The notes under the pieces: model-generated
Database searches by the model: none
Told to the model about the DNA's origin: nothing
What the model saw: only the letters and a program-made list of their open reading frames with translations
Program-made: the position numbers and the translations under genes
Shown here: one piece after another, positions 36,163-44,588 of the stretch
How positions within the stretch are numbered: the stretch's first letter is position 1
Layout of the letters: each line of letters opens with the position of its first letter
Assembly (NCBI RefSeq): GCF_938045775.1
Contig: NZ_CALIBH010000093.1
Span: forward strand, 1-64,000
Source of the DNA: an uncultured Campylobacter sp.
Lineage (GTDB): Bacteria; Campylobacterota; Campylobacteria; Campylobacterales; Campylobacteraceae
Length of the DNA: 64,000 bases
Direction of reading: 5' to 3'

Positions 36163-36672
36163 TTACGGCGTCGTAATATTCGGCAGTTTGTCGTCGTTCG
36201 GATCAAATTTTAAAATTTTACCGTCCGCGCAGCGCTTCGCGTAAAAATAATCTTTGTAAAAATAAGCGCCGCAGCTAAGCCCGCGACCGATCGCTTCGTC
36301 GTTTTCTAGTTTATTTTTGATCGCGGATAAATTTCCCCAAGTAGCCGCGCCCTGATTTTTTGCGAGGAGCCGTAGCGCGATCATATCTATAGCTTCTTGC
36401 GTCTCCCGCCCGCCCATGCCTTCGAGATGCTTCGATACATATCGTCGTAAAATACCTTTGCAGGCAATTCGGGCTCTTGCGGCGATTCCGGCGAGATAAA
36501 AATTTTAAGCCTTGCCTCAGGTCGGTTAAGTTTCGGCGGTTACTCGAACCGGTTTTGGCGGCGCCATAGGCGCTCTTTTTTGCAAATATACCGTCCCGCC
36601 GCAGCCGGCAAGGATATCCGCGATATACGGAATAAAATCGCCGAGCGGCATAAGAAAGTGGATGTAGGGCAT
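36163..36672 (-). pseudogene. Frameshifted putative lipoprotein gene
   Basis: Three pieces in different minus-strand frames make one plausible protein. Residues 1-48 start at ATG 36670-36672 and have a lipobox-like LAGC and a proline-rich stretch. The second piece runs from PPKLNRPEARLKIFISPESP to VFYDDMYRSISKA. The third (from ATG 36417) begins MGGRETQEAIDMIALRLLAK and ends DDKLPNITTP. At least two frameshifts are needed, one near 36530-36550 and one near 36418, where a single missing base would restore the frame. The family is not recognised. Confidence 0.55.
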
Positions 36673-36829
36673 TTTATCTGCGTTTTAAATTTTACTTTTT
36701 ATGGCTTCGGCGATCGCACGCCGCTTAAATCGATGCTTATCTTTTGATCGCGCGTTCACATAAGCAAAACGCGCTTTGTCGCGTAAATTTAAAAAGCGAC
36801 GCCCGAATTTAGCCGAGCGCCGCAATTAA

Positions 36830-36890
36830 AAATTTAACCGATTTGCGCATTCAAACGAGCGGTGATCAGGCGCATCTATCGGTTAAATTT
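36830..36890 (-). terminator. Terminator of the peptidase E gene
   Basis: A perfect 13-base-pair stem (AAATTTAACCGAT at 36830-36842 with ATCGGTTAAATTT at 36878-36890), extended by GCGC pairing inside, and five T on the minus-strand exit side. It starts 13 bases after the stop codon of the minus-strand gene. Confidence 0.75.
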
Positions 36891-36902
36891 GAGCGGGTAC
36901 GA

Positions 36903-37736
36903 TCAATACTTAAATGAGCTACCCGGCTCGATCAACTTAACCTTTTGCTTATAGTTCATCTTAAGCACCGCAGCAGGCCCTAGCACGGTCGCCTTTTCGC
37001 CCTCAAGCCAAAACGCTGTACCCTCCGGCATCGCGTACACCGTCGATTTTTGATTAGCGATCAAAAATTCCTCCAGCCTCTCCTCTCTACTCTCGCCGTT
37101 GTGCCCCGCAGGCTTGCCCGAGATGAAGTGCGGATTGATCTGGTGCGGGAAGATATTGAAGGTATTAAACGACTCGGGCTCGATGATCGGCATATCGTTC
37201 GTCGTCATCATCGTAGCGCCCGCGACATTCGAGCCCGCGCTCCAGCCGATATACGGCGTGCCGTCCTCGACCATTTTGCTAATCAGAGCGATGAGCTCGT
37301 TTTCGTACATATCGTGCACGAGCTTGAAGGTGTTGCCGCCGCCTACGAATATGCAATCCGCGCTCGCGACTTCCTTTGCGGCGTTTTTAGCGTGGTGGAC
37401 GCCGACGATGTTTAAATTTAAGCTCGCAAGCGCCTCTTTGACGCGCTTTTCGTATTCGTCGTAGCTCCTGCGCAGGCTCGCGTAAGGAATAAAAACGATT
37501 TTTTTGCCCGCGAGGTTGTTCTCCTGTGCAAATTTACCGATCCACGACACCGCGTGCGATAGATACTTCGTGTCTTTGTAGCCCGAGCTTGAGAGCAGCA
37601 GCGCTCTTTGCTTGCTATGATCGCGCTTTGAGAGCTTAAACGCCTTTTCGCTCGCAGCTAGTTCGCTCGTACCGAGCATCGCAGCGCCCGCCGCCAAAGC
37701 GGCCACCTTTAGTAGGTCTCGTCTTTGATTTTGCAT
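36903..37736 (-). CDS. pepE: Peptidase E-like serine peptidase with Tat signal
   Basis: A 277-residue protein. The N-terminus MQNQRRDLLKVAALAAGAAM is a twin-arginine export signal, and the remainder matches dipeptidase E (S51). It has the nucleophile elbow GWSAGSNVA, then TTNDMPIIEP and the NPHF histidine motif, and an N-terminal LLLSSSGYKDT. Known PepE enzymes are cytoplasmic aspartyl dipeptidases of about 230 residues without a signal. Here the signal implies folding in the cytoplasm and export to the periplasm. AAAGGAG precedes the ATG; a terminator hairpin follows the stop. Confidence 0.85.
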   Translation of the reverse strand: MQNQRRDLLKVAALAAGAAMLGTSELAASEKAFKLSKRDHSKQRALLLSSSGYKDTKYLSHAVSWIGKFAQENNLAGKKIVFIPYASLRRSYDEYEKRVKEALASLNLNIVGVHHAKNAAKEVASADCIFVGGGNTFKLVHDMYENELIALISKMVEDGTPYIGWSAGSNVAGATMMTTNDMPIIEPESFNTFNIFPHQINPHFISGKPAGHNGESREERLEEFLIANQKSTVYAMPEGTAFWLEGEKATVLGPAAVLKMNYKQKVKLIEPGSSFKY

Positions 37737-37965
37737 CTTTTCTCCTTTAAATCAAAGTTTGTATTTACTTTAAAATTATATTCCTTTACATATAAAGAGG
37801 GGCTGAATATTCGGTTTAAATTTCGCTCGCCCCAAGGCCTCGGCAAGGTAAAATTTAAAACTACCAAATTCCGAAATTCAGCGAGGCGCTGCGTCGTAAA
37901 ATTTAAAAACGCGGCCAAATTTAATGAAATTCATGGCGCCGACACTAGGTTAAATTTAGTGAAAT

Positions 37966-38502
37966 TTACGCTTCGTCTTTCGGGGTATATGAGCCCGTAT
38001 TGAAAAAATAGCATACCCCAAAAACTATTCCGCAAATCGGCGCTACGATTAAGGCGTACAAAAATATATGAGCTGCGGCGCCTTCCAATATCCCGGTAAA
38101 AATCAAGGTCGGATATAAAAGCAAAACTATACTGGCAAAATTTTCTATCGTAAAGACCAACAAACTATCTCCTTGATCCTTGATAAAAAGGTTGCTGTAT
38201 CGCTTAGTCTTAGTGTATCTTAAAAAACAGATCGTCGCGCATATAGGCAAAACTATTATCGCGACATCACGAATATCTCTAAAAATTTTAGACGACGATT
38301 CTATACCGATATTCGAAAAAAGCAAATCAAGAAAAAACATTAGCATTAGCGAGAAATAGATGGTTGTAGCCGCCGACGAATAATACCCTATAATCACGCG
38401 TCTAATAAATTTATGCCTATCGTATCGCTTCTTTGAATTTTCAGGGATAGCGGCAAATTTCTCGTCCAGCTCTTTTGTGTCTGATTGAAATTTTTTATCC
38501 AC
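37966..38502 (-). CDS. Hypothetical membrane protein
   Basis: A 178-residue protein with a charged N-terminus (MDKKFQSDTKELDEKFAAIP) and four hydrophobic segments near residues 45-60, 75-97, 112-125 and 145-165. The start is GTG. I recognise no family and no conserved polar motif. Its base composition is more AT-rich than the neighbours, like the pair at 1803-3269, which may point to acquisition. Confidence 0.6.
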   Translation of the reverse strand: MDKKFQSDTKELDEKFAAIPENSKKRYDRHKFIRRVIIGYYSSAATTIYFSLMLMFFLDLLFSNIGIESSSKIFRDIRDVAIIVLPICATICFLRYTKTKRYSNLFIKDQGDSLLVFTIENFASIVLLLYPTLIFTGILEGAAAHIFLYALIVAPICGIVFGVCYFFNTGSYTPKDEA

Positions 38503-38609
38503 AGCTCACTTCTTTTAAAGCGCTAAATTTTAGAAATTATATCGAATTTGGCGCTGCAAAGCGGCTACATTTAGGTCTAAATTTAAACGCGAAAGAGTAT
38601 AATCGCGCC

Positions 38610-38907
38610 ATGGTTTTGACGCAAAATTTGATCTATGAAATTTTACCTTTGTCGAGGAAATCCCCGCGGGCAGGGTGGCATCATACGGACAGATCGCGCG
38701 CCTGATCGGGCTGCCCGCTTGCTCGCGGCTCGTGGGGCGCGTGCTCTCGCAAGTGTGCTCTACGGCGATTACCCGTGCCACCGCGTCGTAAACCACGCAG
38801 GCGCCTTGGCGGCGAGCTTTGCGGCTCAGCGCGAACTGCTAGAGGCCGAAGGCGTGGAATTTAGAGGCGAGCGCGCCCGTATGAAAAAGCACCGCTGGGA
38901 GTGTTAG
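38610..38907 (+). pseudogene. Alkyltransferase-like (MGMT-family) gene with two frameshifts
   Basis: Three reading frames together give an alkyltransferase-like protein. MVLTQNLIYEIL comes from ATG 38610. EEIPAGRVASYGQIARLIGL and SRLVGRVLS follow in a second frame. DYPCHRVVNHAGALAASF continues to the stop at 38905-38907 in a third. PCHRVVN is the family active-site motif. Shifts are needed near 38647 and 38745. The intact family recognises O6-alkylguanine lesions. An intact relative (ogt) lies at 39601-40398. Confidence 0.75.
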
Positions 38908-39600
38908 GCATGGAATTTTATTGCCCCTGTGCGGTGCGGAATTTACGGATCATTCGAAGCGCGAAATTTTGAATTGTCCGCGGCATGGAATTTTAATTTA
39001 TAAAATTTTATATCCGCGCAGGTTTAAGCGGCGTAGTGGCAGCGCCACCGACCGCCAAGAGCCTGCGAGCTTCATTTGTTTGTAGATGCGGCGCAAATCA
39101 TCATGCGTGAAAAAATAAAATTTATCTTTTTTGCGCGGCGGCTTAAATGCTGCACTAAGCGGCTCCTCGGCATCAGTCCGCCGCAGTTTTACTAAGCAGA
39201 TGCGACGCCGCCTATTAGTTTTCTTGTTGCGCCCGTTTCGGCGCCGCTTGTAGATTTTGGTTATCGCAAATTTTGTAGCGGCCGAACTGGCGGCCGATCT
39301 ATCCGTCCTCGGCGCGTTAAAATTTTAAATCGATGCGACTTCTGTGAAAGGCGGAGAAAAGCGGCGAAATTTTAAAATTTACTCAATCCGCTCTTTGAGC
39401 GCACCGGTGCGGGACGTTTTGCGGTGCGCCGATTTGAGTTTCGCACGGGGCTCCGTTTTGGCGGCATAGCTAGGCTCATTTAGCGATACGGCTCGCAACG
39501 TTTATCGTCCTTTTGGCGGCAGGCCTCATCTTGCGCGGCTTTGCTATCCGGTTAGCTTTTTTGGGCCTTGGGCGCGCTATTAGCCGCTTAAATTGCATTC
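38908..39600. other. Intergenic region, no intact gene
   Basis: 693 bases between the alkyltransferase-like pseudogene and the 3' end of ogt. It is a mix of GC-rich pieces and AAATTT words. Near 39480-39590 one plus-strand frame gives about 40 mostly hydrophobic residues (for example TFIVLLAAGLILRGF) with no start codon, possibly a membrane-gene remnant. Nothing firm can be called. Confidence 0.35.
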
Positions 39601-40398
39601 TTACGGCGCGGTGCTATTTGGGGGCGTGAAAAAGCCTTGCATATCGACGCCCCCTGGCTGCAGCAGCTTTATTTTTCTATCGATGCCGCCTGCGTAGCCC
39701 GTGAGGCTGCCGTGCGTGCCTACGACGCGGTGGCAGGGGATGATGATCGAGATTTCGTTGTGCCCTACGGCGCCGCCCACGGCTTGCGCGGACATCTTCG
39801 CTAGCCCGCGTGCTGCGGCGATTTCGCGCGCGATCTGCCCGTAGGTCGTGGTTTTTCCGTATGGAATTTTAAGCAAAATTTCCCACACGGCGCGCCTAAA
39901 CGCCGAGCCTACGGGATTTAGAGCGGGCGTAAAACCCGGCTCGCGTCCGCTAAAATACAGATCAAGCCAGCGCCTAGTTTGATCAAAAACGGCTAGGTTT
40001 CTCTCCTCAAAGTACCAGCTTTGCTCGTTTTGCTCATTCGCGCAGAATTTTCCGCTCCCACCTTGCGCCGAAAGATTGGTCGCGCGAGGTTTTTCGCCCG
40101 TGTCTTTAACTGCAAAATCGCGCGCGTTGTACTTTTCGTCTGCGCCGTTCGCCGCTTTTGCCGCAAAATCGCTCTCTTCACTCTTTTTCAATGCTGCAAA
40201 ATCGCGCTGCGTTTCGCTCGCGGCGTGCCGCTCTTTTGCGAGCAGATCGTCGTCGCCCCGCTTTTTATCCGCACCGCTTGCCGTGAGGGCGTGCGCGTAG
40301 TATTTCTCGCCCTCGAACCACAGTCCGCAAAGCCCCGCTCCATCGCCCGCGAGCGTGATTTTACCAAGCGGCGAGTCGTAATATGCGATAAATTTCAT
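39601..40398 (-). CDS. ogt: Methylated-DNA--protein-cysteine methyltransferase with insert
   Basis: Suicide repair enzyme that takes methyl groups from O6-methylguanine. The C-terminal domain is canonical: IPYGKTTTYGQIAREIA, active-site IPCHRVVGTHGSLTGYAGG. The N-terminal domain begins KFIAYYDSPLGKITLAGD. It is then interrupted by about 80 hydrophilic residues (roughly 36-118, rich in Ala, Lys, Asp, Glu) before WYFEERNLAVFDQTRRWLDL resumes the fold. Usual family length is 150-180; here it is 265. The insert keeps the frame and the active site, so the protein is probably functional. Confidence 0.88.
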   Translation of the reverse strand: MKFIAYYDSPLGKITLAGDGAGLCGLWFEGEKYYAHALTASGADKKRGDDDLLAKERHAASETQRDFAALKKSEESDFAAKAANGADEKYNARDFAVKDTGEKPRATNLSAQGGSGKFCANEQNEQSWYFEERNLAVFDQTRRWLDLYFSGREPGFTPALNPVGSAFRRAVWEILLKIPYGKTTTYGQIAREIAAARGLAKMSAQAVGGAVGHNEISIIIPCHRVVGTHGSLTGYAGGIDRKIKLLQPGGVDMQGFFTPPNSTAP

Positions 40399-40443
40399 TG
40401 TTTCTCCTGTTTTGCGATTAAATTTAGGCGCCGCAAGCAGCGC

Positions 40444-40857
40444 TTAAATTTCCCAAATTTCTAAAATTTGCGGGCAGATTTTAGCTACGCTTTGTTCAAA
40501 CTCCGCCTTTTGCGAGGCGTTCGGTTCGTCAAGGGCTTCGAATTTAGCAAAAAGCTCCGCTATCTCAAACCAGCCCGCAAGATTTAGATCGAATTTTTTC
40601 AAATTTGCCTCGGACAAAAACTCCAAATCATGGTCGTAAAACGCGATCTCGCCGCCAGAGCTTAGCAACCAAAGATCGCCGCTGCCGCCGTCTGCAAATA
40701 TACAAAACTCGCGCAGCAGCCCGCTGTCGCCCTCAAAAGGAAATTTTGCCGCGTCGTTGCAGCGTGCGATCTCATACTCTTTCAGCACTCTAAAATCGCC
40801 CGCAATCTCCCTTCCGAAGTATCCGCCTAGGATATTTTTTAGCTCGTTTTTGTTCAA
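40444..40857 (-). CDS. SUKH/SMI1-KNR4-like protein
   Basis: A 137-residue acidic soluble protein. The central FCIFADGGSGDLWLLSSGGE followed by AFYDHDLEFL resembles the core of the SMI1/KNR4 (SUKH) superfamily, and the C-terminal helix-rich part fits. SUKH proteins are often immunity proteins against secreted nuclease toxins, but no toxin gene is nearby. The match is by eye and weak; it may be an orphan immunity gene or an unrelated protein. Confidence 0.45.
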   Translation of the reverse strand: MNKNELKNILGGYFGREIAGDFRVLKEYEIARCNDAAKFPFEGDSGLLREFCIFADGGSGDLWLLSSGGEIAFYDHDLEFLSEANLKKFDLNLAGWFEIAELFAKFEALDEPNASQKAEFEQSVAKICPQILEIWEI

Positions 40858-40874
40858 AATTTAACTCCTTCGCT

Positions 40875-41594
40875 TTAGTTTCGCTTTTTGGCGTAGAGCA
40901 TAAGAAAGCCAACCATCGCCGCGAAAATCACGCACATCGCAAGCGTCACGATGAGCGTGCCGTGCGTCGAGCCGTTTAAAAACAGCCCCGTCGTGTTCAT
41001 ACCGAAAAAGCTCGTGATGAAATTTAGCGGCATCAGCAGCGACGAGATGATCGTGAGAATGTAGATGTTGCGGCTAATTTTGTCGTTTTTAAGCCCCTGG
41101 ATGAATTGATAGATATCCTCGATCCTGACGGCATATTCGCTCATCACGCCTTTAAAAACGCCCGCTTCGTAGGCGTAGTTTTTCAGCTGCTTTTTCAGCG
41201 CCGGCTGCTCGTTTGCGCAGATGAGAAGCGCCTCGTAAAAATGCGAAATTTTGTTTTGAAATTTGCGGATTTCATATTTTAGGATCGAATGCCTTTTCAT
41301 AAATTTTGAAAAATCGCCGCGGCGCGTGTAGATTTTTTCGTAATTCTCAAGCTCTGCGGAGTGCTCTAAAATTTTATCGCGATATTGTGCTAGGATCTTT
41401 TTGACGACCGCGAAAAACTCCGCCTCGCTGCTAAGCCGCACCTCGGCGGCACCCTCCTGCAAATAGATCGCGTCCGCGTCGAAAATAAAGCGGTAGTTTT
41501 GCTCGCGTGGCGCGTCCGTTACGAAATATACATACTCGCGATCCTCGGCGTAGTAATAGCCCGAAACGCTGCGCTTTTCGGTAATCGGGTTCAA
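40875..41594 (-). CDS. CorA-like divalent cation transporter
   Basis: A 239-residue protein with a helical cytoplasmic domain (about 1-180, long charged helices) and two C-terminal membrane segments. The first ends in FITSFFGMNTTG, which contains the GMN motif that defines the CorA pore; the second is VTLAMCVIFAAMVGFLMLY. It is shorter than typical CorA (about 320), lacking part of the N-terminal alpha/beta domain, as in small CorA-like families. Magnesium, cobalt or zinc transport is inferred. Confidence 0.78.
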   Translation of the reverse strand: MNPITEKRSVSGYYYAEDREYVYFVTDAPREQNYRFIFDADAIYLQEGAAEVRLSSEAEFFAVVKKILAQYRDKILEHSAELENYEKIYTRRGDFSKFMKRHSILKYEIRKFQNKISHFYEALLICANEQPALKKQLKNYAYEAGVFKGVMSEYAVRIEDIYQFIQGLKNDKISRNIYILTIISSLLMPLNFITSFFGMNTTGLFLNGSTHGTLIVTLAMCVIFAAMVGFLMLYAKKRN

Positions 41595-42380
41595 TGAGGC
41601 CTCCTTATTCAGTCGTTTTAAATTTATGGAATTTTAGAATTTCGTTGCCGATCAGAATTCCGAAATTTCGCCAATAATAGGAATTCTAAAATTCCGCAGT
41701 CACTTAAATTTTATCGTATTTGGAATTTCAAAATTCTTTTGCGCTTGGAATTTTAAAATTTTAAGCACGAAAGAATTTTATTATCAGATCTTTTAGGATT
41801 GGTGGAATTTTATGCGGCGTAGTCGCAATATAAAGAATTAACGCGAGCGTAGCTCGCACCGCTAGCGTCGCGCGGGTGGGGGTTGGTAAGGGGGCGGGCG
41901 CGCCTCGCAACTCTGAGCGCCGCCTCCTTACGAATATCACGTATAATGCATCCAGACACCAACCTATATCCATAAAATTTTATAGAAATTTACAAAATAA
42001 CATTTCATCTATAAATTCACAGCTTGCAAAATTTATGCCGTGATTTCTTTCTCTTGGGGCGGGAAGGGGGCTTGAATTGCGAGGTCACACTTCTCGCGGA
42101 GGCGGCGCTGCCCCGCAGCACCGCATTGCTCCGCTCGCCCACAAACCCCACCCATCCCCCGACGACGCTTTATAAGGGGCGGACTACGTCCGCGCTGTAT
42201 TTTCTATCGCGGCTACGCCGCATGAAATTTTAGTGTAAAAGCCAAGCTATAAATCCCGCGGCGAAATTCTACGTTAAAAGCACCCGCGCTTAAAAAACCT
42301 CGGCGAAGGTATAGATGAAATGAGCGAATTCCGCATCGTTTGCGCTGGCGGCTGAAGCGAAAAACTCTTTGATCTAGAGC
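41595..42380. other. Intergenic region with structured repeats
   Basis: 786 bases with no credible gene. 41640-41770 is dense in palindromes of the GAATTTTAGAATTC kind. 41810-42225 holds the inverted element described separately. The open frames at 41761-41973 and 42024-42233 are readings through these repeats. Confidence 0.55.
41810..42225. repeat. Inverted-repeat element with tandem hairpins at both ends
   Basis: About 95 bases at the left end match, as reverse complement, about 95 bases at the right end. Each end carries two hairpins with the three-base loop GTA (TAC on the other strand). Left: GCGGC/GTCGC (41814-41826) and GCGAGC/GCTCGC (41843-41857). Right: GCGGC/GCCGC (42209-42221) and GCGGAC/GTCCGC (42179-42193). 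A G-rich tract follows on the inner side of each. The 230-base centre has no open frame with coding character, and no transposase is present. Confidence 0.65.
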
Positions 42381-44588
42381 CTAAAGCGATACGACCTTTG
42401 AGCCGAAGCCTCCTTCTGCGGGCGTGCCATCGCGAAAGCCCTTGACGCTCGGATGCGATTTTAAAAACTCCTTTACCGCGAGCGCGAGCTTGCCCGTGCC
42501 GATGCCGTGCTTGACGATGATCTCATCAAAGCCCATCACGAGGCTTTGGCTGATGAATTTATCAAGCCTGCTGATCGCTTCCTCGGCGCGCAAGCCGTGC
42601 AGATCGAGCACGAGCGACGCGGAGGAGGGCTTTTGCACCTTGATGCTGATGTTTTTTACGGGCGCGGGCGCCGCACCGCTGCGCTTTAGCTCGCTAAGCG
42701 GCACGCGCAGCCTGATGCCGTCGCTTAGCATCAGCGCTTGGGTTTTGCTAAGCGATAAAATTTCGCCCTTGATCTTGCCGTATTTTACGCGATCGCCTAC
42801 CTTGAAGCTTTGCGGCTCCGGCGCAATAAACTCCGGCTGCTGCACGGCCCGTGCAAGCTCGTTTGCGCGGTTTATGGCGCGCTGCTTTTCGCGCACGTCG
42901 CTTAGGCTCACGCTGCGTTTGGCCTCCGAAATGGCGCGGTAGTATTCGTTTTGCAGCCTTGAAAGCTCCGCCTTCAGCTCGCTTTGCGCGCGCTCGCGCT
43001 GATCTTTTAGCGCCTCGCTCAGCGCGTCAAGTTTAGCCTCTTTTTGCTGCGTTTGGGCTAGTTTTTGCTTTAGTTCAAGCTCTAAATTTATCGCTTTTGA
43101 GATCGCTTCGTTTAAGTTCTCTTTGTTTTCGCCGTAGTTTTTGCGCGCCGCGGCGATCAAATTTTGCGCTATGCCGTAGCGCAGCGCGGTTTCAAAGGCG
43201 TAGGATTTGCCGATAGTGCCCTTTAAAAACTCATACTTCGGCGCGCTGTTTTTCTCGTCGTAAAGTGCCGCCAGCAGCTCCACGCGCGGATCTTTCGCCA
43301 GCAACATCGCCAGGCGCTTGTGGTGCGTGGTGATGATTATTTTCACGTCGCCGCTTATCAGCTGCTCGATCATCGCGCCATATAGGCTCGCAGCCTCCTC
43401 AAAATCGGTACCCAGCTCGATCTCATCGACGCCGATTAGAATTTCTTTGCGCCCGAAAAGCTTGCTAAAGGCAACCATCCTGCCTGCAAAGGTCGAGATG
43501 TCGTTTTTGGAGTTTTGCGGATCCTCCATTATGAGCTCGAACTCCTTAAAGGTGCCGATGCGGCTGAGGCTTGCGCGAATAGGCATCGGAAGGAGGTACT
43601 TAGCTAGCAGCGCCGCGCTTAGAATGCTTTTTAAAAGCATCGATTTTCCGCCCGCATTCACGCCTGTGATGAGCAGAATTTTACCGCTAAATTCCACGCT
43701 CACGCGCTTTGGATTTTTAAGCGCGGGGTGGGCGAAGCTGTCTAGGACAATGTCGCGCGAGGGCTCAGGCAGGACGAACTCATAATCGCTCGCTCTTGCC
43801 ATCGCCGCGCGCGCAATCAGCGCGTCAATCGCGTCGAAAGCGACGTTTATAAATTTCAGAAAAGCTAAATTCTTATTAAAAACCGCGCTGATCTGCTTGC
43901 AGTGCTCGAATACGATCTGCTCTTTTTTATCCAAAATCGCGCTTTGAGCGGACTTCAGAGCCGCGATCGCGTCTGGAAGCACGTAAAAATAGCCTCCGCT
44001 TGAGCGCGCTACGACGCTGCCTTTTAACACGTGATTAAAGCCGCCGCGCACCAGCAGAGCCTCGGTGTCGCTTATGTAGTGGATCTGCGTGTCGGCGAGA
44101 TAGGGCGAAAGGGCTTTGGAATAGATCAGCCTTTTTAGCGTCTGCTCGATCTCGCCTTTTTTTATCTTAAACGCCTCGTTTAGCGCGCCGAAGCGCTCGT
44201 CTATCGCGTCGCGAAAGCCGCCCTGATCGTCGAAATAATCTTTTAGTTGCGCGATGGGCTGCGGGATCTCGATCTTTGCAAGCCAAGCGGCGAGTTTGCC
44301 CTCAAAAGGCTGCTTTTTGAGATACAAAAAATATCGGACGATCTTGCTAAACTCGTAAATTTCGCTGATATGAAGCACGCCATGCTTTGAGATGCGCATC
44401 AGCGCGTCGTCTAGGTTCGCGACGCTCTCGCACTGCGCCAGATCAAATTTCGTAAGCTCTGAAATTTTTTCAAAATTTAGCTTGCTATCGCCGCTTAAAA
44501 ACAGCGGCTTTTCGCGCGCTAAAAAGCTTTTAAATTTGGCTAGATACTCGCCCAGATCGAGGCGCGTAAAAAGTTCATCACTGATCAT
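42381..44588 (-). CDS. mutS2: Endonuclease MutS2
   Basis: A 735-residue MutS2. The ATPase domain has Walker A TGVNAGGKSMLLK, Walker B IGVDEIELGTDF and the downstream TTHHKRLA. A long coiled coil (KAINLELELKQKLAQ onward) follows. The C-terminal Smr nuclease domain has LDLHGLRAEEAI and the KHGIGTGKLA motif. MutS2 acts on recombination intermediates or stalled ribosomes rather than mismatches. I start at ATG 44586-44588 (MISDELFTRLDL), which overlaps the upstream gene by 11 bases. A longer frame to 44639 would overlap more and is not conserved. Confidence 0.9.
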   Translation of the reverse strand: MISDELFTRLDLGEYLAKFKSFLAREKPLFLSGDSKLNFEKISELTKFDLAQCESVANLDDALMRISKHGVLHISEIYEFSKIVRYFLYLKKQPFEGKLAAWLAKIEIPQPIAQLKDYFDDQGGFRDAIDERFGALNEAFKIKKGEIEQTLKRLIYSKALSPYLADTQIHYISDTEALLVRGGFNHVLKGSVVARSSGGYFYVLPDAIAALKSAQSAILDKKEQIVFEHCKQISAVFNKNLAFLKFINVAFDAIDALIARAAMARASDYEFVLPEPSRDIVLDSFAHPALKNPKRVSVEFSGKILLITGVNAGGKSMLLKSILSAALLAKYLLPMPIRASLSRIGTFKEFELIMEDPQNSKNDISTFAGRMVAFSKLFGRKEILIGVDEIELGTDFEEAASLYGAMIEQLISGDVKIIITTHHKRLAMLLAKDPRVELLAALYDEKNSAPKYEFLKGTIGKSYAFETALRYGIAQNLIAAARKNYGENKENLNEAISKAINLELELKQKLAQTQQKEAKLDALSEALKDQRERAQSELKAELSRLQNEYYRAISEAKRSVSLSDVREKQRAINRANELARAVQQPEFIAPEPQSFKVGDRVKYGKIKGEILSLSKTQALMLSDGIRLRVPLSELKRSGAAPAPVKNISIKVQKPSSASLVLDLHGLRAEEAISRLDKFISQSLVMGFDEIIVKHGIGTGKLALAVKEFLKSHPSVKGFRDGTPAEGGFGSKVVSL

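Noticed and set aside
38635..38907. 90-codon ORF as an independent gene
   Set aside because: Only its C-terminal half is meaningful (DYPCHRVVNHAG); the N-terminal half is the wrong frame of the alkyltransferase-like pseudogene.
41810..42225. Insertion sequence
   Set aside because: The ends are inverted, but there is no transposase or remnant between them and no clear target duplication.
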